From assembly GCA_028289445.1 (NCBI GenBank), contig JANQPO010000017.1, forward strand, positions 62,001 to 126,000: a stretch of 64,000 nt of DNA, read 5' to 3'. This DNA comes from Tepidamorphaceae bacterium (GTDB lineage: Bacteria; Pseudomonadota; Alphaproteobacteria; Rhizobiales; JAKSCL01). The notes under the pieces are model-generated. The model was not told the origin of the DNA. It saw only the letters and a list, made by a program, of their open reading frames with translations, and made no database searches. Of the stretch, positions 52,957 to 61,657 are shown piece by piece; position 1 is the first letter of the stretch; every line of letters starts with the position of its first letter. A program made the position numbers and the translations under genes.

Positions 52957-52984
52957 CTTGGCAAAACGAGGCGCGGCCCCTATC
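52957..52984 (+). promoter_or_regulatory. Heat-shock (RpoH/sigma-32-type) promoter candidate for ftsH
   Basis: CTTGGC (52957-52962), a 14-base spacer, then CCCCTATC (52977-52984). This resembles the alphaproteobacterial RpoH consensus CTTGAA-N13-15-CCCCAT. The predicted transcription start near 52990 gives a leader of about 75 bases to ATG 53064. ftsH is a known heat-shock gene in many bacteria, which supports the call. Confidence 0.6.
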
Positions 52985-53063
52985 TCAAGCGTATCGATGT
53001 CGCTGAGTTCATCCTGCGTTGTCCCTGGCTCGAACAGGGCGTTCGGCCGAATAGAGGATTAGA

Positions 53064-54992
53064 ATGAACGCAAATTTCCGCAATTTTGCCCTTTGGGTGA
53101 TTATCGCGCTGCTTCTGGTTGCGTTGTTCAATTTGTTTCAAAGCCCGGCCGAGCGGTCGCGATCGAGCGAAATTACGTTCTCGCAGCTTTTGACCGAAGC
53201 CGAGCAGGGCAATGTGCGCGACGTGACAATCTCAGGTCAGTCCGTTGTCGGCCACTTCTCCGACGGGCGAACGTTCCAGACCTTCCTGCCGCAGGACCAG
53301 AACGTCGTCGACCGGCTGTATGACAAGGGTGTTGCGATCTCCGCCAAGCCACCGTCCGAGAACGCACTGTTCTCCGTCTTCGTGTCCTGGTTCCCGATGT
53401 TCCTCTTGATCGGTGTGTGGATTTTCTTCATGCGCCAGATGCAGGGCACCGGCGGCAAGGCCATGGGTTTCGGCAAGTCCAAGGCGAAACTTTTGACGGA
53501 GGCCCATGGCCGCGTGACCTTCGACGATGTCGCCGGCGTCGATGAGGCCAAGGCCGATCTGGTCGAGATCGTTGACTTCCTGCGCGATCCGCAAAAGTTT
53601 CAGCGGTTGGGCGGACGAATCCCACGCGGTGTGCTCCTGGTCGGACCTCCAGGCACCGGCAAGACGCTTTTGGCGCGTTCCGTCGCCGGCGAGGCGAACG
53701 TGCCCTTCTTCACGATTTCCGGTTCGGATTTCGTCGAGATGTTCGTCGGTGTCGGCGCCAGCCGGGTGCGTGACATGTTCGAACAGGCGAAAAAGAACGC
53801 GCCGTGCATCATCTTCATCGACGAAATCGATGCGGTTGGCCGTCATCGCGGCGCTGGTCTTGGCGGCGGTAATGACGAGCGCGAACAGACGCTCAACCAA
53901 TTGCTGGTCGAGATGGATGGCTTTGAGTCGAACGAAGGCATCATCTTGATCGCCGCCACCAACCGGCCCGACGTGCTCGACCCGGCGCTGCTGCGTCCGG
54001 GCCGCTTCGATCGCCAGGTCGTGGTGCCGAACCCGGATATCATCGGCCGGGAAAAGATCCTCAAAGTTCATATGAAGAAAGTGCCGCTGGCGCCGGATGT
54101 TGACATCAAGACGCTGGCCCGCGGAACGCCTGGCTTTTCCGGCGCCGATCTCGCCAATCTTGTCAACGAAGCGGCACTCTTGGCCGCGCGCCGTTCCAAG
54201 CGCATGGTGACAATGGCTGAGTTCGAAGATGCCAAGGACAAGGTGATGATGGGCGCCGAGCGCCGCACCTTGGTGATGAGCGAGGAGGAGAAGAAACTCA
54301 CCGCCTATCACGAAGCGGGTCACGCGCTGGTCGCACTGCACCAGGAGGCGTCCGATCCGATCCATAAGGCGACGATTATTCCGCGCGGACGTGCTCTCGG
54401 CATGGTTATGCGGTTGCCGGAGCGCGACCAGGTGTCGCTGACCCGTGCGAAATGCAAAGCGGACCTGGCGGTGGCCATGGGCGGCCGGATCGCCGAGGAA
54501 ATGGTCTTCGGGCACGAGAAAGTAACCTCGGGTGCGTCGGCCGACATCCAGATGGCAACGCGCCTGGCACGGATGATGGCGACCCAGTTCGGCATGTCCG
54601 ACAAGCTGGGGCCGCTTGCCTACGCCGAAAACGAACAAGAGGTGTTCCTGGGCCATGCCGTGGCGCGCCACCAGAACGTTTCGGAAGAGACCCAGAAGTT
54701 GGTGGACGAGGAGATCAAGATTTTCGTTGACGAGGGCTACGAGACGGCGAAGACGATCCTGACGGAGCACGAGGACCAGCTTCACGCGATCGCCAACGGT
54801 TTGCTCGAATATGAGACATTGTCCGGTGACGAGATCAAGGATCTGCTCGACGGCAAGCCGCCGGTGCGTGACACCGGCGATGCTGCACCGTCTTCGGTTT
54901 CGGCCGTTCCAACCGCCGGTAAGGGTAAATCCAGCGGTGCGGAAAAGGACGAACCGGATGCCGGTGGCGATATGGAGCCGCAGCCAACCTGA
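53064..54992 (+). CDS. ftsH: ATP-dependent zinc metalloprotease FtsH
   Basis: A 642-aa membrane AAA+ protease. Two transmembrane helices (about 7-25 and 103-123) enclose a periplasmic domain. AAA module: Walker A GPPGTGKT (194-201), [13 protein letters not shown], second region of homology [20 protein letters not shown]. The zinc site is HEAGH at 416-420. It degrades unassembled membrane proteins and regulators such as RpoH and LpxC. AGAGGA precedes ATG. The C-terminal 30-40 residues are acidic and variable. Confidence 0.97.
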   Translation: MNANFRNFALWVIIALLLVALFNLFQSPAERSRSSEITFSQLLTEAEQGNVRDVTISGQSVVGHFSDGRTFQTFLPQDQNVVDRLYDKGVAISAKPPSENALFSVFVSWFPMFLLIGVWIFFMRQMQGTGGKAMGFGKSKAKLLTEAHGRVTFDDVAGVDEAKADLVEIVDFLRDPQKFQRLGGRIPRGVLLVGPPGTGKTLLARSVAGEANVPFFTISGSDFVEMFVGVGASRVRDMFEQAKKNAPCIIFIDEIDAVGRHRGAGLGGGNDEREQTLNQLLVEMDGFESNEGIILIAATNRPDVLDPALLRPGRFDRQVVVPNPDIIGREKILKVHMKKVPLAPDVDIKTLARGTPGFSGADLANLVNEAALLAARRSKRMVTMAEFEDAKDKVMMGAERRTLVMSEEEKKLTAYHEAGHALVALHQEASDPIHKATIIPRGRALGMVMRLPERDQVSLTRAKCKADLAVAMGGRIAEEMVFGHEKVTSGASADIQMATRLARMMATQFGMSDKLGPLAYAENEQEVFLGHAVARHQNVSEETQKLVDEEIKIFVDEGYETAKTILTEHEDQLHAIANGLLEYETLSGDEIKDLLDGKPPVRDTGDAAPSSVSAVPTAGKGKSSGAEKDEPDAGGDMEPQPT

Positions 54993-55010
54993 TTTTCGGT
55001 AACGCTTTGA

Positions 55011-55035
55011 AAAAGCCGGCATTTCGCCGGCTTTT
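55011..55035 (+). terminator. Rho-independent terminator of ftsH
   Basis: AGCCGGC-ATTTC-GCCGGCT with TTTT following and AAAA preceding, starting 19 bases after the ftsH stop. It separates ftsH from glmM, which therefore needs its own promoter between about 55040 and 55190. Confidence 0.88.
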
Positions 55036-55190
55036 TCTGTTTGGATATGCCTCAAATGCGGGGCTCTTGTAAGATACGTTCACAAAATCTGAACGCGTGT
55101 GGGCCAAGCATTCCTTCTCAGACTGGCCCGTTTTTTGTATAGGCGCTGTCTACCATCGTTAGTGTTGCGTGCGATGCGGAGAAGGGCACA

Positions 55191-56537
55191 ATGACGCGTA
55201 AGTATTTCGGCACGGACGGGATCAGGGGTCGTGCCAACAAGTATCCGATTACCGCGGATGTCGCGCTTAAGGTCGGTATGGCGAGCGGCCTTGCGTTTCG
55301 TGGCGGCGACTATCGCCATCGGGTTGTTATCGGCAAGGACACGCGGCTTTCGGGCTATATGATCGAGCCCGCGCTACAAGCCGGGTTTGCGGCGGTCGGA
55401 TGGGATGTCTTTCTGCTTGGACCGGTTCCGACGCCGGCGGTCGCTATGCTGACTCGATCGCTGCGCGCGGATCTTGGCGTCATGATCTCCGCGTCGCACA
55501 ACCCCTTCAGCGACAACGGCATCAAACTGTTCGGCCGCGACGGCTTCAAGCTCACCGACGATGTGGAGCATGCGATTGAGCGGTTGATTGACTCCGACAT
55601 GTCTGAGCAGCTCGCACGCCCGAATCATCTCGGCCGGGCGAAGCGGATTGAGGACGCGCGCGCGCGCTATGTCGAGTTTGCCAAGCGCACATTGCCACGC
55701 AACATGCGGCTGGAAGGTCTGCGCGTCGTCATCGATTGCGCCCATGGCGCGGCCTACAAGGTGGCGCCCGAAGCTTTATGGGAGCTGGGTGCTGAGGTCA
55801 TCCGTATCGGGGACGAACCGAACGGCTTCAATATCAACGAGGATTGCGGGTCGACGCAGCCCGATGCTTTGGTCCAGAAAGTCCATGAAGTGCGCGCCGA
55901 TATCGGCATTGCCCTTGATGGCGATGCCGACCGGGTGCTGATCGTCGACGAGAAGAGCCGGATCATCGATGGCGATCAGCTGATGGCGACCGTGGCGCAT
56001 TCCTGGAAGGAAGAAGACCGGTTGTCGACCGACGGTGTCGTTGCCACGATCATGTCGAATCTCGGCTTTGAGCGTTTTCTGGAAGGCATTGGCCTATCTT
56101 TGGCGCGCACCCCCGTTGGCGACCGATATGTCGTCGATCATATGCGCCGACATGGGTACAATGTCGGCGGCGAGCAGTCGGGCCACATCATTCTGTCCGA
56201 TTATTCGACCACCGGCGATGGATTGGTTGCAGCGCTTCAGGTGCTGGCTGTCGTCAAAAAATCGAATCGTCCCATCAGTGAAGTCTGCAACCTGTTCGAG
56301 CCTCTGCCACAGGTTCTCAAGAATGTTCGAACCAAGGCGTCGGACGCGCTGGAAAAAGACCAAGTGATCAAGGCCATCGCGAGTGGCGAGGAAACACTCG
56401 GCGAGACCGGGCGGATCGTGATCCGTAAATCGGGTACGGAACCGGTCATCCGCGTCATGGCGGAGGGGGATGACCCCGTCATCGTCGAGCGCATTGTCGA
56501 CGACATCGTCGATGTCTTGGAACACGTCGCGGCCTAA
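55191..56537 (+). CDS. glmM: Phosphoglucosamine mutase
   Basis: A 448-aa phosphohexomutase: [13 protein letters not shown] at the start, [14 protein letters not shown] with catalytic Ser102, the metal loop [13 protein letters not shown] about 243, and [18 protein letters not shown] near the C-terminus. Converts glucosamine-6-phosphate to glucosamine-1-phosphate for peptidoglycan and lipopolysaccharide. GAAGG precedes ATG 55191. Its stop overlaps the end of a convergent transporter remnant by 4 bases. Confidence 0.97.
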   Translation: MTRKYFGTDGIRGRANKYPITADVALKVGMASGLAFRGGDYRHRVVIGKDTRLSGYMIEPALQAGFAAVGWDVFLLGPVPTPAVAMLTRSLRADLGVMISASHNPFSDNGIKLFGRDGFKLTDDVEHAIERLIDSDMSEQLARPNHLGRAKRIEDARARYVEFAKRTLPRNMRLEGLRVVIDCAHGAAYKVAPEALWELGAEVIRIGDEPNGFNINEDCGSTQPDALVQKVHEVRADIGIALDGDADRVLIVDEKSRIIDGDQLMATVAHSWKEEDRLSTDGVVATIMSNLGFERFLEGIGLSLARTPVGDRYVVDHMRRHGYNVGGEQSGHIILSDYSTTGDGLVAALQVLAVVKKSNRPISEVCNLFEPLPQVLKNVRTKASDALEKDQVIKAIASGEETLGETGRIVIRKSGTEPVIRVMAEGDDPVIVERIVDDIVDVLEHVAA

Positions 56538-57094
56538 TCGGACTTGACCGCCTGCCCGCGCGGCATCTGGCGGGTTTCTGAGACCGCGATGCCGACAAGA
56601 ACGTTCGCCGTCAACTGCTCGCTAAGGGCGACGACGCCAAGGCAGGCAGCAAAGACCGGGATCAGGTAGTTGCAGTAGGCGACAAACCCGACGCCGGCAC
56701 GCTTCAACAGCCAAAACAGAATCAGGCCGGCGATGGCCGTCGGGAGTTTGCCAAGCCAAATCACCGATACCGCCGAGGGCAGGCTTGCGGGCAGGTAGCC
56801 GGACGGCTCCACGACACATGCGATCGCCAATGCGATCCCCGCGCCAAGACCAATTTCGCCGAGCGCCAATTGTACTGGGGTCATCGGTGGCGCGCGGTGC
56901 GCCATGACGCCGTGTGCGGCATAGCAAAATGCCGCGCCGACCGGGGCAAGTTCGCCCAGGAATGCCCCGTCGCCGAAGTCGATGGCGGCAATGCGATCGA
57001 TTCCGATCATCACAAGCAGCTCAACGAAGCCGATGGCGAGGCCAGGGCCCCATGTCTCCTCACCGTTAAAAGAGATCAAGTGATTTTCGAACAA
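56534..57094 (-). pseudogene. DMT/EamA transporter, 5'-truncated remnant
   Basis: Encodes 186 aa with about five hydrophobic helices resembling the second half of EamA drug/metabolite transporters, normally about 300 aa with two repeats. Blocks such as GFVELLVMIGIDRI, GELAPVGAAFCYA and GVGFVAYCNYLIPVFAACLG match the second EamA repeat; helices 1-4 are missing and no trace appears upstream, where the outer-membrane protein promoter lies. The C-terminal end also departs from family sequence (SETRQMPRGQ). I interpret it as a degraded gene. It overlaps glmM by 4 bases at the stop. Confidence 0.65.
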
Positions 57095-57125
57095 TTGAGC
57101 GAAAATCTTCAGGTCTTCCTTAGGC

Positions 57126-57141
57126 TTAAATCAAACTTAAC
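57126..57141. promoter_or_regulatory. Perfect CtrA box upstream of the outer-membrane protein gene
   Basis: TTAA (57126-57129), seven bases, TTAAC (57137-57141): the full CtrA consensus. It is 83 bases before the outer-membrane protein ATG and 32 bases beyond the first codon of the truncated transporter gene. CtrA controls several envelope genes in Alphaproteobacteria, so cell-cycle control of this porin-like gene is plausible. Confidence 0.6.
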
Positions 57142-57223
57142 CTGTTGGGCGCATATTCGCTCGCGATGGGACCCGGCGGGTCGGTGCGGCCAGCCACAGT
57201 TGCTTTAGAAGAGAGGAATTATC

Positions 57224-57961
57224 ATGGGCAGCCATCGCAAGAGCGTAATTGTTGGCGCTGTGTTTGCTATGCTTGCGGCGCCAGCCCTGGCGGCAGATCT
57301 TCCGCCGGTGGTCGAACCGCCGGTCACACCGCCGCTTGAAGACTTCTCGGCTTGGTATATCCGTGGCGACATTGGCTATAAGATGTACTCTGATCCTGAG
57401 GTGAACTATGCCAACGGGGCCGTCGAACTCGGCGAAGAGGAGTTTGACAACACCTGGATGGTTGGCCTTGGCGTCGGTTATCAGTTCAATCGCTACCTGC
57501 GTGCCGACGTGACCGTCGATTACGAATTCGAAGCTGACTTCGATAGCCGCACAGCCTGCGTGGGCGCCTGCGGTGCGACACTCGGTTCGACGACTGATGA
57601 ATCGAACATGACCGTATGGACGTTCATGCTGAACGGTTATGTCGATCTTGCTCACTGGAACGGCTTCACGCCTTACGTCGGCGCGGGTATCGGTGTCGCC
57701 TATATCGACATCGACGAGCTGGTCGAAACCTCTGGCTTCGGCAACCCGCCGATCCCGGGTGGTGAACAGTGGAACTTCGCCGCGAACGCGATGGCCGGTG
57801 TCGCATTCAACATCACCGAATATCTCCTCGTCGATGCCAACTACCGCTATCTGTGGCTTGGCGATGTCGAGGGCGATCGCGACGTTGGTGGCAACAGGCT
57901 GGAATACGAAGATCTGGCCGCGCACGAGATCCGCGTCGGTCTGCGCTACATGATCTACTGA
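57224..57961 (+). CDS. Outer-membrane beta-barrel protein, Omp25/OmpW-like
   Basis: A 245-aa protein with a signal peptide (cleavage after APALA, about residue 24) and an eight-stranded barrel pattern: WYIRGDIGYKMY, VGLGVGYQFNRYLRADVTVD, MLNGYVDLAHWNGFTPYVGA, MAGVAFNITEYLLVDANYRY and the closing EIRVGLRYMIY with a terminal aromatic, the outer-membrane assembly signal. This is the small porin family (Omp25/RopB-like) of Rhizobiales and relatives. GAGAGGA precedes ATG. It has a CtrA box upstream and a strong terminator downstream. Confidence 0.9.
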   Translation: MGSHRKSVIVGAVFAMLAAPALAADLPPVVEPPVTPPLEDFSAWYIRGDIGYKMYSDPEVNYANGAVELGEEEFDNTWMVGLGVGYQFNRYLRADVTVDYEFEADFDSRTACVGACGATLGSTTDESNMTVWTFMLNGYVDLAHWNGFTPYVGAGIGVAYIDIDELVETSGFGNPPIPGGEQWNFAANAMAGVAFNITEYLLVDANYRYLWLGDVEGDRDVGGNRLEYEDLAAHEIRVGLRYMIY

Positions 57962-57983
57962 CCAGTCAGACAAGCGAATACAT

Positions 57984-58014
57984 AAGGCCGCCGGGAAATC
58001 CGGCGGCCTTTTTT
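57984..58014 (+). terminator. Rho-independent terminator of the outer-membrane protein gene
   Basis: AAGGCCGCCGG-GAAAT-CCGGCGGCCTT, an eleven-base perfect stem, followed by TTTT, starting 22 bases after the stop codon. One of the strongest terminators in the window. Confidence 0.95.
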
Positions 58015-58291
58015 ATTTCTACTTAAACGCGATTAATTTCATCGCATAGACGCCAAAGGCGTTATGTCACGCGTTTTGCGCGCAAGATGCGTGCGCTTCG
58101 CCTCGCTTCCGAACCGTACGCTTCCCCTAAGCTCCACTGTCCGCTACGTTTTTCGTCCGGTCTTGGGAGTTTTATCTCATTCGAATCAGACGTTCCGGGG
58201 GGAGCGCCGGCGAGAGGAAACGCACAATGCCGTGAAGGATGCGCTCTGGCTTGGTAAAGGCCCGAGCGCCCTTCTTGTTTCTTCGCGAAGT

Positions 58292-58309
58292 ATCGATTCT
58301 CGAATCGAT
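58292..58309. promoter_or_regulatory. 18-bp perfect palindrome 16 bp before the GNAT-like gene
   Basis: ATCGATTC-TC-GAATCGAT: eight paired bases with a two-base spacer, directly before the ribosome site of the GNAT-like gene. The length and symmetry fit a dimeric regulator operator. It may also form an mRNA stem-loop next to the ribosome site. The upstream 58021-58291 stretch has no supported gene. Confidence 0.5.
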
Positions 58310-58325
58310 GGAGTACGGGGGCGGA

Positions 58326-59045
58326 ATGACATACATCGATCCAATCCACGCAAGTCGGTGCCTTAGTCGATTGGAGAAAATACTTAAGAAAACTGACCTG
58401 CTCGTGCGCCTGAAAAACGACTTTGAGCAGTTTCGCGAGGCGGCGGTTCAGATCGACAAGAAGTCGAGCGTGACGGGCTTGTTCTCGACATCCGAGAATA
58501 CTTTCACGCCGGCCGTCGCGTTCTGGGTCGGTCTTTGGGATACGTCCGATCGCATCCGCGGCGTGGTGGCAATCCGCTTCGATGACATCACCGGCATGAC
58601 CTTGCAGCAGTTCTTGAAACCTCATTGGGAGCGGGTCTTTGCAGCGCGCTCTAAAGTTACGCCAGTCATGGCGCTGGATCAGCCTTCGGTTCTGTCCGAA
58701 TTGACCGGGCGAACCGTCTATGTCGGCGATCTAGCCATCGACTCGGCGATCAGCGGGACAGGGGCGGCGATGGTGCTGACCAAGATCGCGATGGTCGCAG
58801 CGGCGCTGCGGTGGAACCCTGATTATATTTATGGCTTCAACGAACTGAAAAACGCCGAGCGAGGGTTCTCAACGACATTGGGCTTCAGGCATGTGAATGA
58901 AATGACGCCACGGTGGAGCGTTCCGCCATCGCACCTAAGCCCAGACCTCCATCTGGTATGGAATACCCGTCGGGATCTTGTTGATCTGATAGAGAGTTTA
59001 GCGGATGCACCTGCACTGGCGAAGACAGGACAACCAAGGCTTTAA
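58326..59045 (+). CDS. GNAT-like acyltransferase candidate, accessory locus
   Basis: A 239-aa protein with no signal peptide. Residues about 65-190 resemble a GNAT fold: strands AFWVGLWDTSDRIRGVVAI and VYVGDLAIDS, then a helix beginning SGTGAAMVLTKIA (a loose acyl-CoA-binding loop), then YIYGFNELKNAERGFSTTLG, like the last strand and helix. This assignment is by pattern only. ATG 58326 follows GGGGGCGGA. Its 3' end overlaps the convergent PAS-like gene by 161 bases. The function is unknown. Confidence 0.6.
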   Translation: MTYIDPIHASRCLSRLEKILKKTDLLVRLKNDFEQFREAAVQIDKKSSVTGLFSTSENTFTPAVAFWVGLWDTSDRIRGVVAIRFDDITGMTLQQFLKPHWERVFAARSKVTPVMALDQPSVLSELTGRTVYVGDLAIDSAISGTGAAMVLTKIAMVAAALRWNPDYIYGFNELKNAERGFSTTLGFRHVNEMTPRWSVPPSHLSPDLHLVWNTRRDLVDLIESLADAPALAKTGQPRL

Positions 59046-59466
59046 GCCCGCCCAGCGTGAAGGGCGCGATCAGACGCTCGTAAACGACGTGGACGGCAGG
59101 TGTTTGCTTGGTGACGGACATGGAGATGTGACTGTAGGAGGGTTCGCCACACATGGCCTTGTGGTAACCGGCCGCGCACATCGGTTCGTGGTCGCGATCC
59201 GGCCACCGCTGCCCTTGCGGGGGAATGGCCGCCCATTCAGAGCCGACGACCTTGGTGGCGAGAGACTCAAGCCCGGCGAATAGGAAAGGGGGCGTTCCGG
59301 TGTTCTCGTAAGGGACGCCGGTAATCAAAAGCCACGGTGAAATCGCCAAGAGATCGTCCGATTCACGCCCGCTTGTCGTTCGCCAGATTCGCCACAGCTC
59401 AACAAGTCGGTCAGAATCCGTGCGTGCGTCCAGAATCGAAAGCGGCAGTTCTTCGCTATAGTTCAT
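58885..59466 (-). CDS. PAS-like sensory protein candidate with antisense C-terminal run-on
   Basis: A 193-aa protein. Residues 1-145 resemble alphaproteobacterial PAS-type domains: LVELWRIWRTTSGRESDDLL start, PPFLFAGLESLATKVVGSEW, and VHVVYERLIAPFTLGGLKAL end. Beyond about residue 145 the sequence is Ser/Gly/Asp-rich, without family character, and is the antisense of the GNAT-like gene, suggesting loss of an earlier stop codon. ATG 59466 overlaps the stop of the upstream 79-aa ORF (ATGA), so the genes are coupled. Confidence 0.5.
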   Translation of the reverse strand: MNYSEELPLSILDARTDSDRLVELWRIWRTTSGRESDDLLAISPWLLITGVPYENTGTPPFLFAGLESLATKVVGSEWAAIPPQGQRWPDRDHEPMCAAGYHKAMCGEPSYSHISMSVTKQTPAVHVVYERLIAPFTLGGLKALVVLSSPVQVHPLNSLSDQQDPDGYSIPDGGLGLGAMAERSTVASFHSHA

Positions 59467-59702
59467 TGGAACAGATCACGTTGCATCTTCGCTTCCAGCA
59501 GCACCGCCCGGCAGGCGTCCATGACAACATTCCATTGAACTTCGTCCATCTCGTCCAGCTCAAAATGGCCGCACGTCCGAAAGGCAGTGATGCGCACGAA
59601 AAAATGCAGGTCGCACTCGCCAACGATCCGCAGAAATTCACGCTTGCGTTGGGTGAACGATTTCTTCAACCCGAATAAATCAGGACACTGAACCTTTTCC
59701 AT
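59463..59702 (-). CDS. Small hypothetical protein, 79 aa
   Basis: A 79-aa ORF, MEKVQCPDLFGLKKSFTQRK, with several charged and aromatic residues and two cysteines near the middle. It is not recognised. Its start overlaps the end of the HTH gene by 23 bases and its end overlaps the PAS-like gene by 4 bases, so the three probably form one operon. It could be an adaptor or partner of the regulator; I see nothing to decide. Confidence 0.55.
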   Translation of the reverse strand: MEKVQCPDLFGLKKSFTQRKREFLRIVGECDLHFFVRITAFRTCGHFELDEMDEVQWNVVMDACRAVLLEAKMQRDLFQ

Positions 59703-60162
59703 TAAGCTTCTTGCGTACCTCCGGATCGATCAGATCATCATACTCTAAGTTCGACCATCCGCCCTTTTGGTCTTTTCGCAAGTCAATGTAATCATAGAAT
59801 TGCGTGAGCAGGAAATAGAAATCGTCGGGGCTAAGCGTATATCCAACAAACGTTTCGAACTTCACGACATAGTCGTAAGCAAGTGTGTAAACCGACCGAT
59901 CGAATTGTCGCTTTTCTTCCCTATTTTGGGTTTCTTGAAGCGATGTGTCTGCATCATCGTCGGGATCCGAAAGGAGCCACTCGGGCGTGCGGCGGAGCGC
60001 TTCGGCGACCTTTTTCAGGTTCTCGCCTCGCACAGATGCCTTTGTGCCGTTGACGATATCGAGGATGAAGACGCGGTTAAGCCCAACCGACAGCGCGGCG
60101 GAAACTGGCTTGAGTTGCTCCTCGTCCAGAGCCTGCTTTACGCGTTGCTGGAAGGCGTTCAT
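59680..60162 (-). CDS. XRE/Cro-C1-type HTH regulator
   Basis: A 160-aa regulator. Residues about 5-65 form a helix-turn-helix (FQQRVKQALDEEQLKPVSAA, then GTKASVRGENLKKVAEALRR and TPEWLLS) of the Cro/C1 family. The C-terminal half (YDYVVKFETFVGYTLSPDDF, DLRKDQKGGWSNLEYDDLID) is a helical domain I do not recognise. ATG 60162 is chosen at the start of the HTH; an upstream frame is AT-rich and unlikely to be coding. Two GACT/AGTC palindromes upstream (60210-60353) are candidate operators. Confidence 0.7.
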   Translation of the reverse strand: MNAFQQRVKQALDEEQLKPVSAALSVGLNRVFILDIVNGTKASVRGENLKKVAEALRRTPEWLLSDPDDDADTSLQETQNREEKRQFDRSVYTLAYDYVVKFETFVGYTLSPDDFYFLLTQFYDYIDLRKDQKGGWSNLEYDDLIDPEVRKKLNGKGSVS

Positions 60163-60209
60163 GAGCGGGAGCCTCGTCGATGTCAGGTGCCTGTTTAGTG
60201 GCATAAATC

Positions 60210-60353
60210 TGACTAAATAGTCAAATTTATATGATCTAAGTTCACAGTGATCGATTGGCGTATCGCAAAATACATTGAAATATTTTATAAATTCCAATCT
60301 CGGCTCAATCACTCTCAAGGTTACGCTTAGTCATGATATTCTGACTTTAGTCG
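60210..60353. promoter_or_regulatory. GACT...AGTC palindromes: candidate operators of the HTH operon
   Basis: TGACTA-AA-TAGTCA (60210-60223, perfect) and GACT-TT-AGTC (60343-60352), plus a TTAGTCA / TGACTT pair at 60327-60347. They lie in an AT-rich intergenic stretch (18 of 60 bases G or C at 60241-60300) between the HTH start and serC. The first site lies 48 bases upstream of the HTH ATG, as expected for autoregulation. Confidence 0.5.
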
Positions 60354-60394
60354 AATTCCACCACGCTTGCGAAACGTCTGAGCTTTCCGTATAA

Positions 60395-60448
60395 GCCGCC
60401 GCGGGACACCCCTCCCCAACGAGGGGCAACTATCTGGAAGGGTAGGCT
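60395..60448 (+). promoter_or_regulatory. serC leader RNA element (serC-motif candidate)
   Basis: GCCGCCGCGGGAC is followed by the hairpin CCCCTC-CCCAAC-GAGGGG (60409-60426), and the ribosome site GGAAGGG lies just before the serC ATG. A conserved structured RNA called the serC motif has been reported upstream of serC in Alphaproteobacteria; location and GC-rich hairpin fit it. I cannot align it to the published consensus, so the match is by position and general form. Confidence 0.5.
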
Positions 60449-61612
60449 ATGACCGCGACTGACCAACCGGCCCGACGGCCGGACAATCCCCGTTTCTCAT
60501 CTGGACCTTGCGCCAAACGTCCCGGCTGGACGCCGGCGGCGCTTGTCGGCGCGAGCCTCGGGCGCTCGCACCGTTCGGCCGAGGGCAAGGCGAAGCTCGC
60601 ACAGGCGATCGACGACACACGTGCGCTTCTTGGCGTGCCGGACAACTATCGCATCGGCATCGTGCCCGCCTCCGACACGGGTGCTGTCGAAATGGCGATG
60701 TGGTCGCTGCTCGGCGCGCGCGGCGTCGATCTTCTGACCTGGGAGTCGTTCGGCAAAGGCTGGGTGACCGATGCCGTCAAACAACTCAAGCTGGACGATG
60801 CCCGCGTGCTTGAGGCCGAGTATGGGCACCTGCCTGACCTGTCGACCGTCGACTTCGACCGCGACGTCGTGTTCACCTGGAACGGGACCACGTCCGGTGT
60901 TCGGGTACCGCACGCCGATTGGATCGCCGCCGACCGGACAGGTTTGACGATCTGCGATGCGACCTCGGCCGTCTTCGCCCAGCGTCTCGACTGGGACAAG
61001 CTCGATGTGGTCACATACTCCTGGCAGAAGGTGATGGGCGGCGAGGCGGCACACGGCATGCTGATCTTATCGCCGCGCGCCGTCGAACGTCTGGAGACCT
61101 ACACGCCACCATGGCCCTTGCCTAAGATCTTCCGCTTAACCAAGGCCGGCAAGCTGATCGAGGGCGTGTTTCGCGGCGAGACCATCAACACGCCGTCTAT
61201 GCTGTGCGTGGAGGACTATCTGGACACGCTCGCCTGGGGGCGCCGGGTTGGCGGGCTCGATGGCCTGATCGGCCGCGCCGATGCCAATCTGGCCGTGCTG
61301 ACCCAGTGGGTCGATCGCACGGACTGGGTCGATTTTCTGGCGGTCGATCCGAAGACGCGATCGAATACGTCCGTTTGTCTGTCGCTCGCGGACCCGCGTC
61401 TTGCGGGGCGCGAGGCCGAATTCGCCAAGGCGCTGGTCAAGCGCCTTGAGGGCGAGGGTGTTGCTTATGACATCGGCGCCTATCGCGATGCGCCGCCGGG
61501 TCTACGCATCTGGGCCGGCGCGACGGTGGAGGCCGATGACCTTGTCATCTTGACCGAATGGCTCGACTGGGCCTTCGCCGCCGAAGCGGCATCGCTTTCG
61601 ACCGCCGCTTAA
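60449..61612 (+). CDS. serC: Phosphoserine aminotransferase
   Basis: A 387-aa PLP-dependent enzyme of the alphaproteobacterial SerC type: [15 protein letters not shown] start, [11 protein letters not shown] about 151, and the Schiff-base lysine in [15 protein letters not shown] about 194. Converts 3-phosphohydroxypyruvate and glutamate to O-phosphoserine. GGAAGGG precedes the ATG. serA follows 45 bases later, forming the serC-serA pair. Confidence 0.94.
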   Translation: MTATDQPARRPDNPRFSSGPCAKRPGWTPAALVGASLGRSHRSAEGKAKLAQAIDDTRALLGVPDNYRIGIVPASDTGAVEMAMWSLLGARGVDLLTWESFGKGWVTDAVKQLKLDDARVLEAEYGHLPDLSTVDFDRDVVFTWNGTTSGVRVPHADWIAADRTGLTICDATSAVFAQRLDWDKLDVVTYSWQKVMGGEAAHGMLILSPRAVERLETYTPPWPLPKIFRLTKAGKLIEGVFRGETINTPSMLCVEDYLDTLAWGRRVGGLDGLIGRADANLAVLTQWVDRTDWVDFLAVDPKTRSNTSVCLSLADPRLAGREAEFAKALVKRLEGEGVAYDIGAYRDAPPGLRIWAGATVEADDLVILTEWLDWAFAAEAASLSTAA

Positions 61613-61657
61613 GCGGCCATCCATCCAGTTTAGAATTGCAAGCCAGGGAGCCTGACC

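Noticed and set aside
53232-55055. 607-aa minus-strand frame opposite ftsH
   Set aside because: Mirror of ftsH; begins inside the ftsH terminator region and lacks any family motif.
58326-59045. LuxI-type autoinducer synthase
   Set aside because: GNAT-like pattern only; the conserved LuxI Arg/Trp/Phe N-terminal signature is not present, and no LuxR homologue is adjacent.
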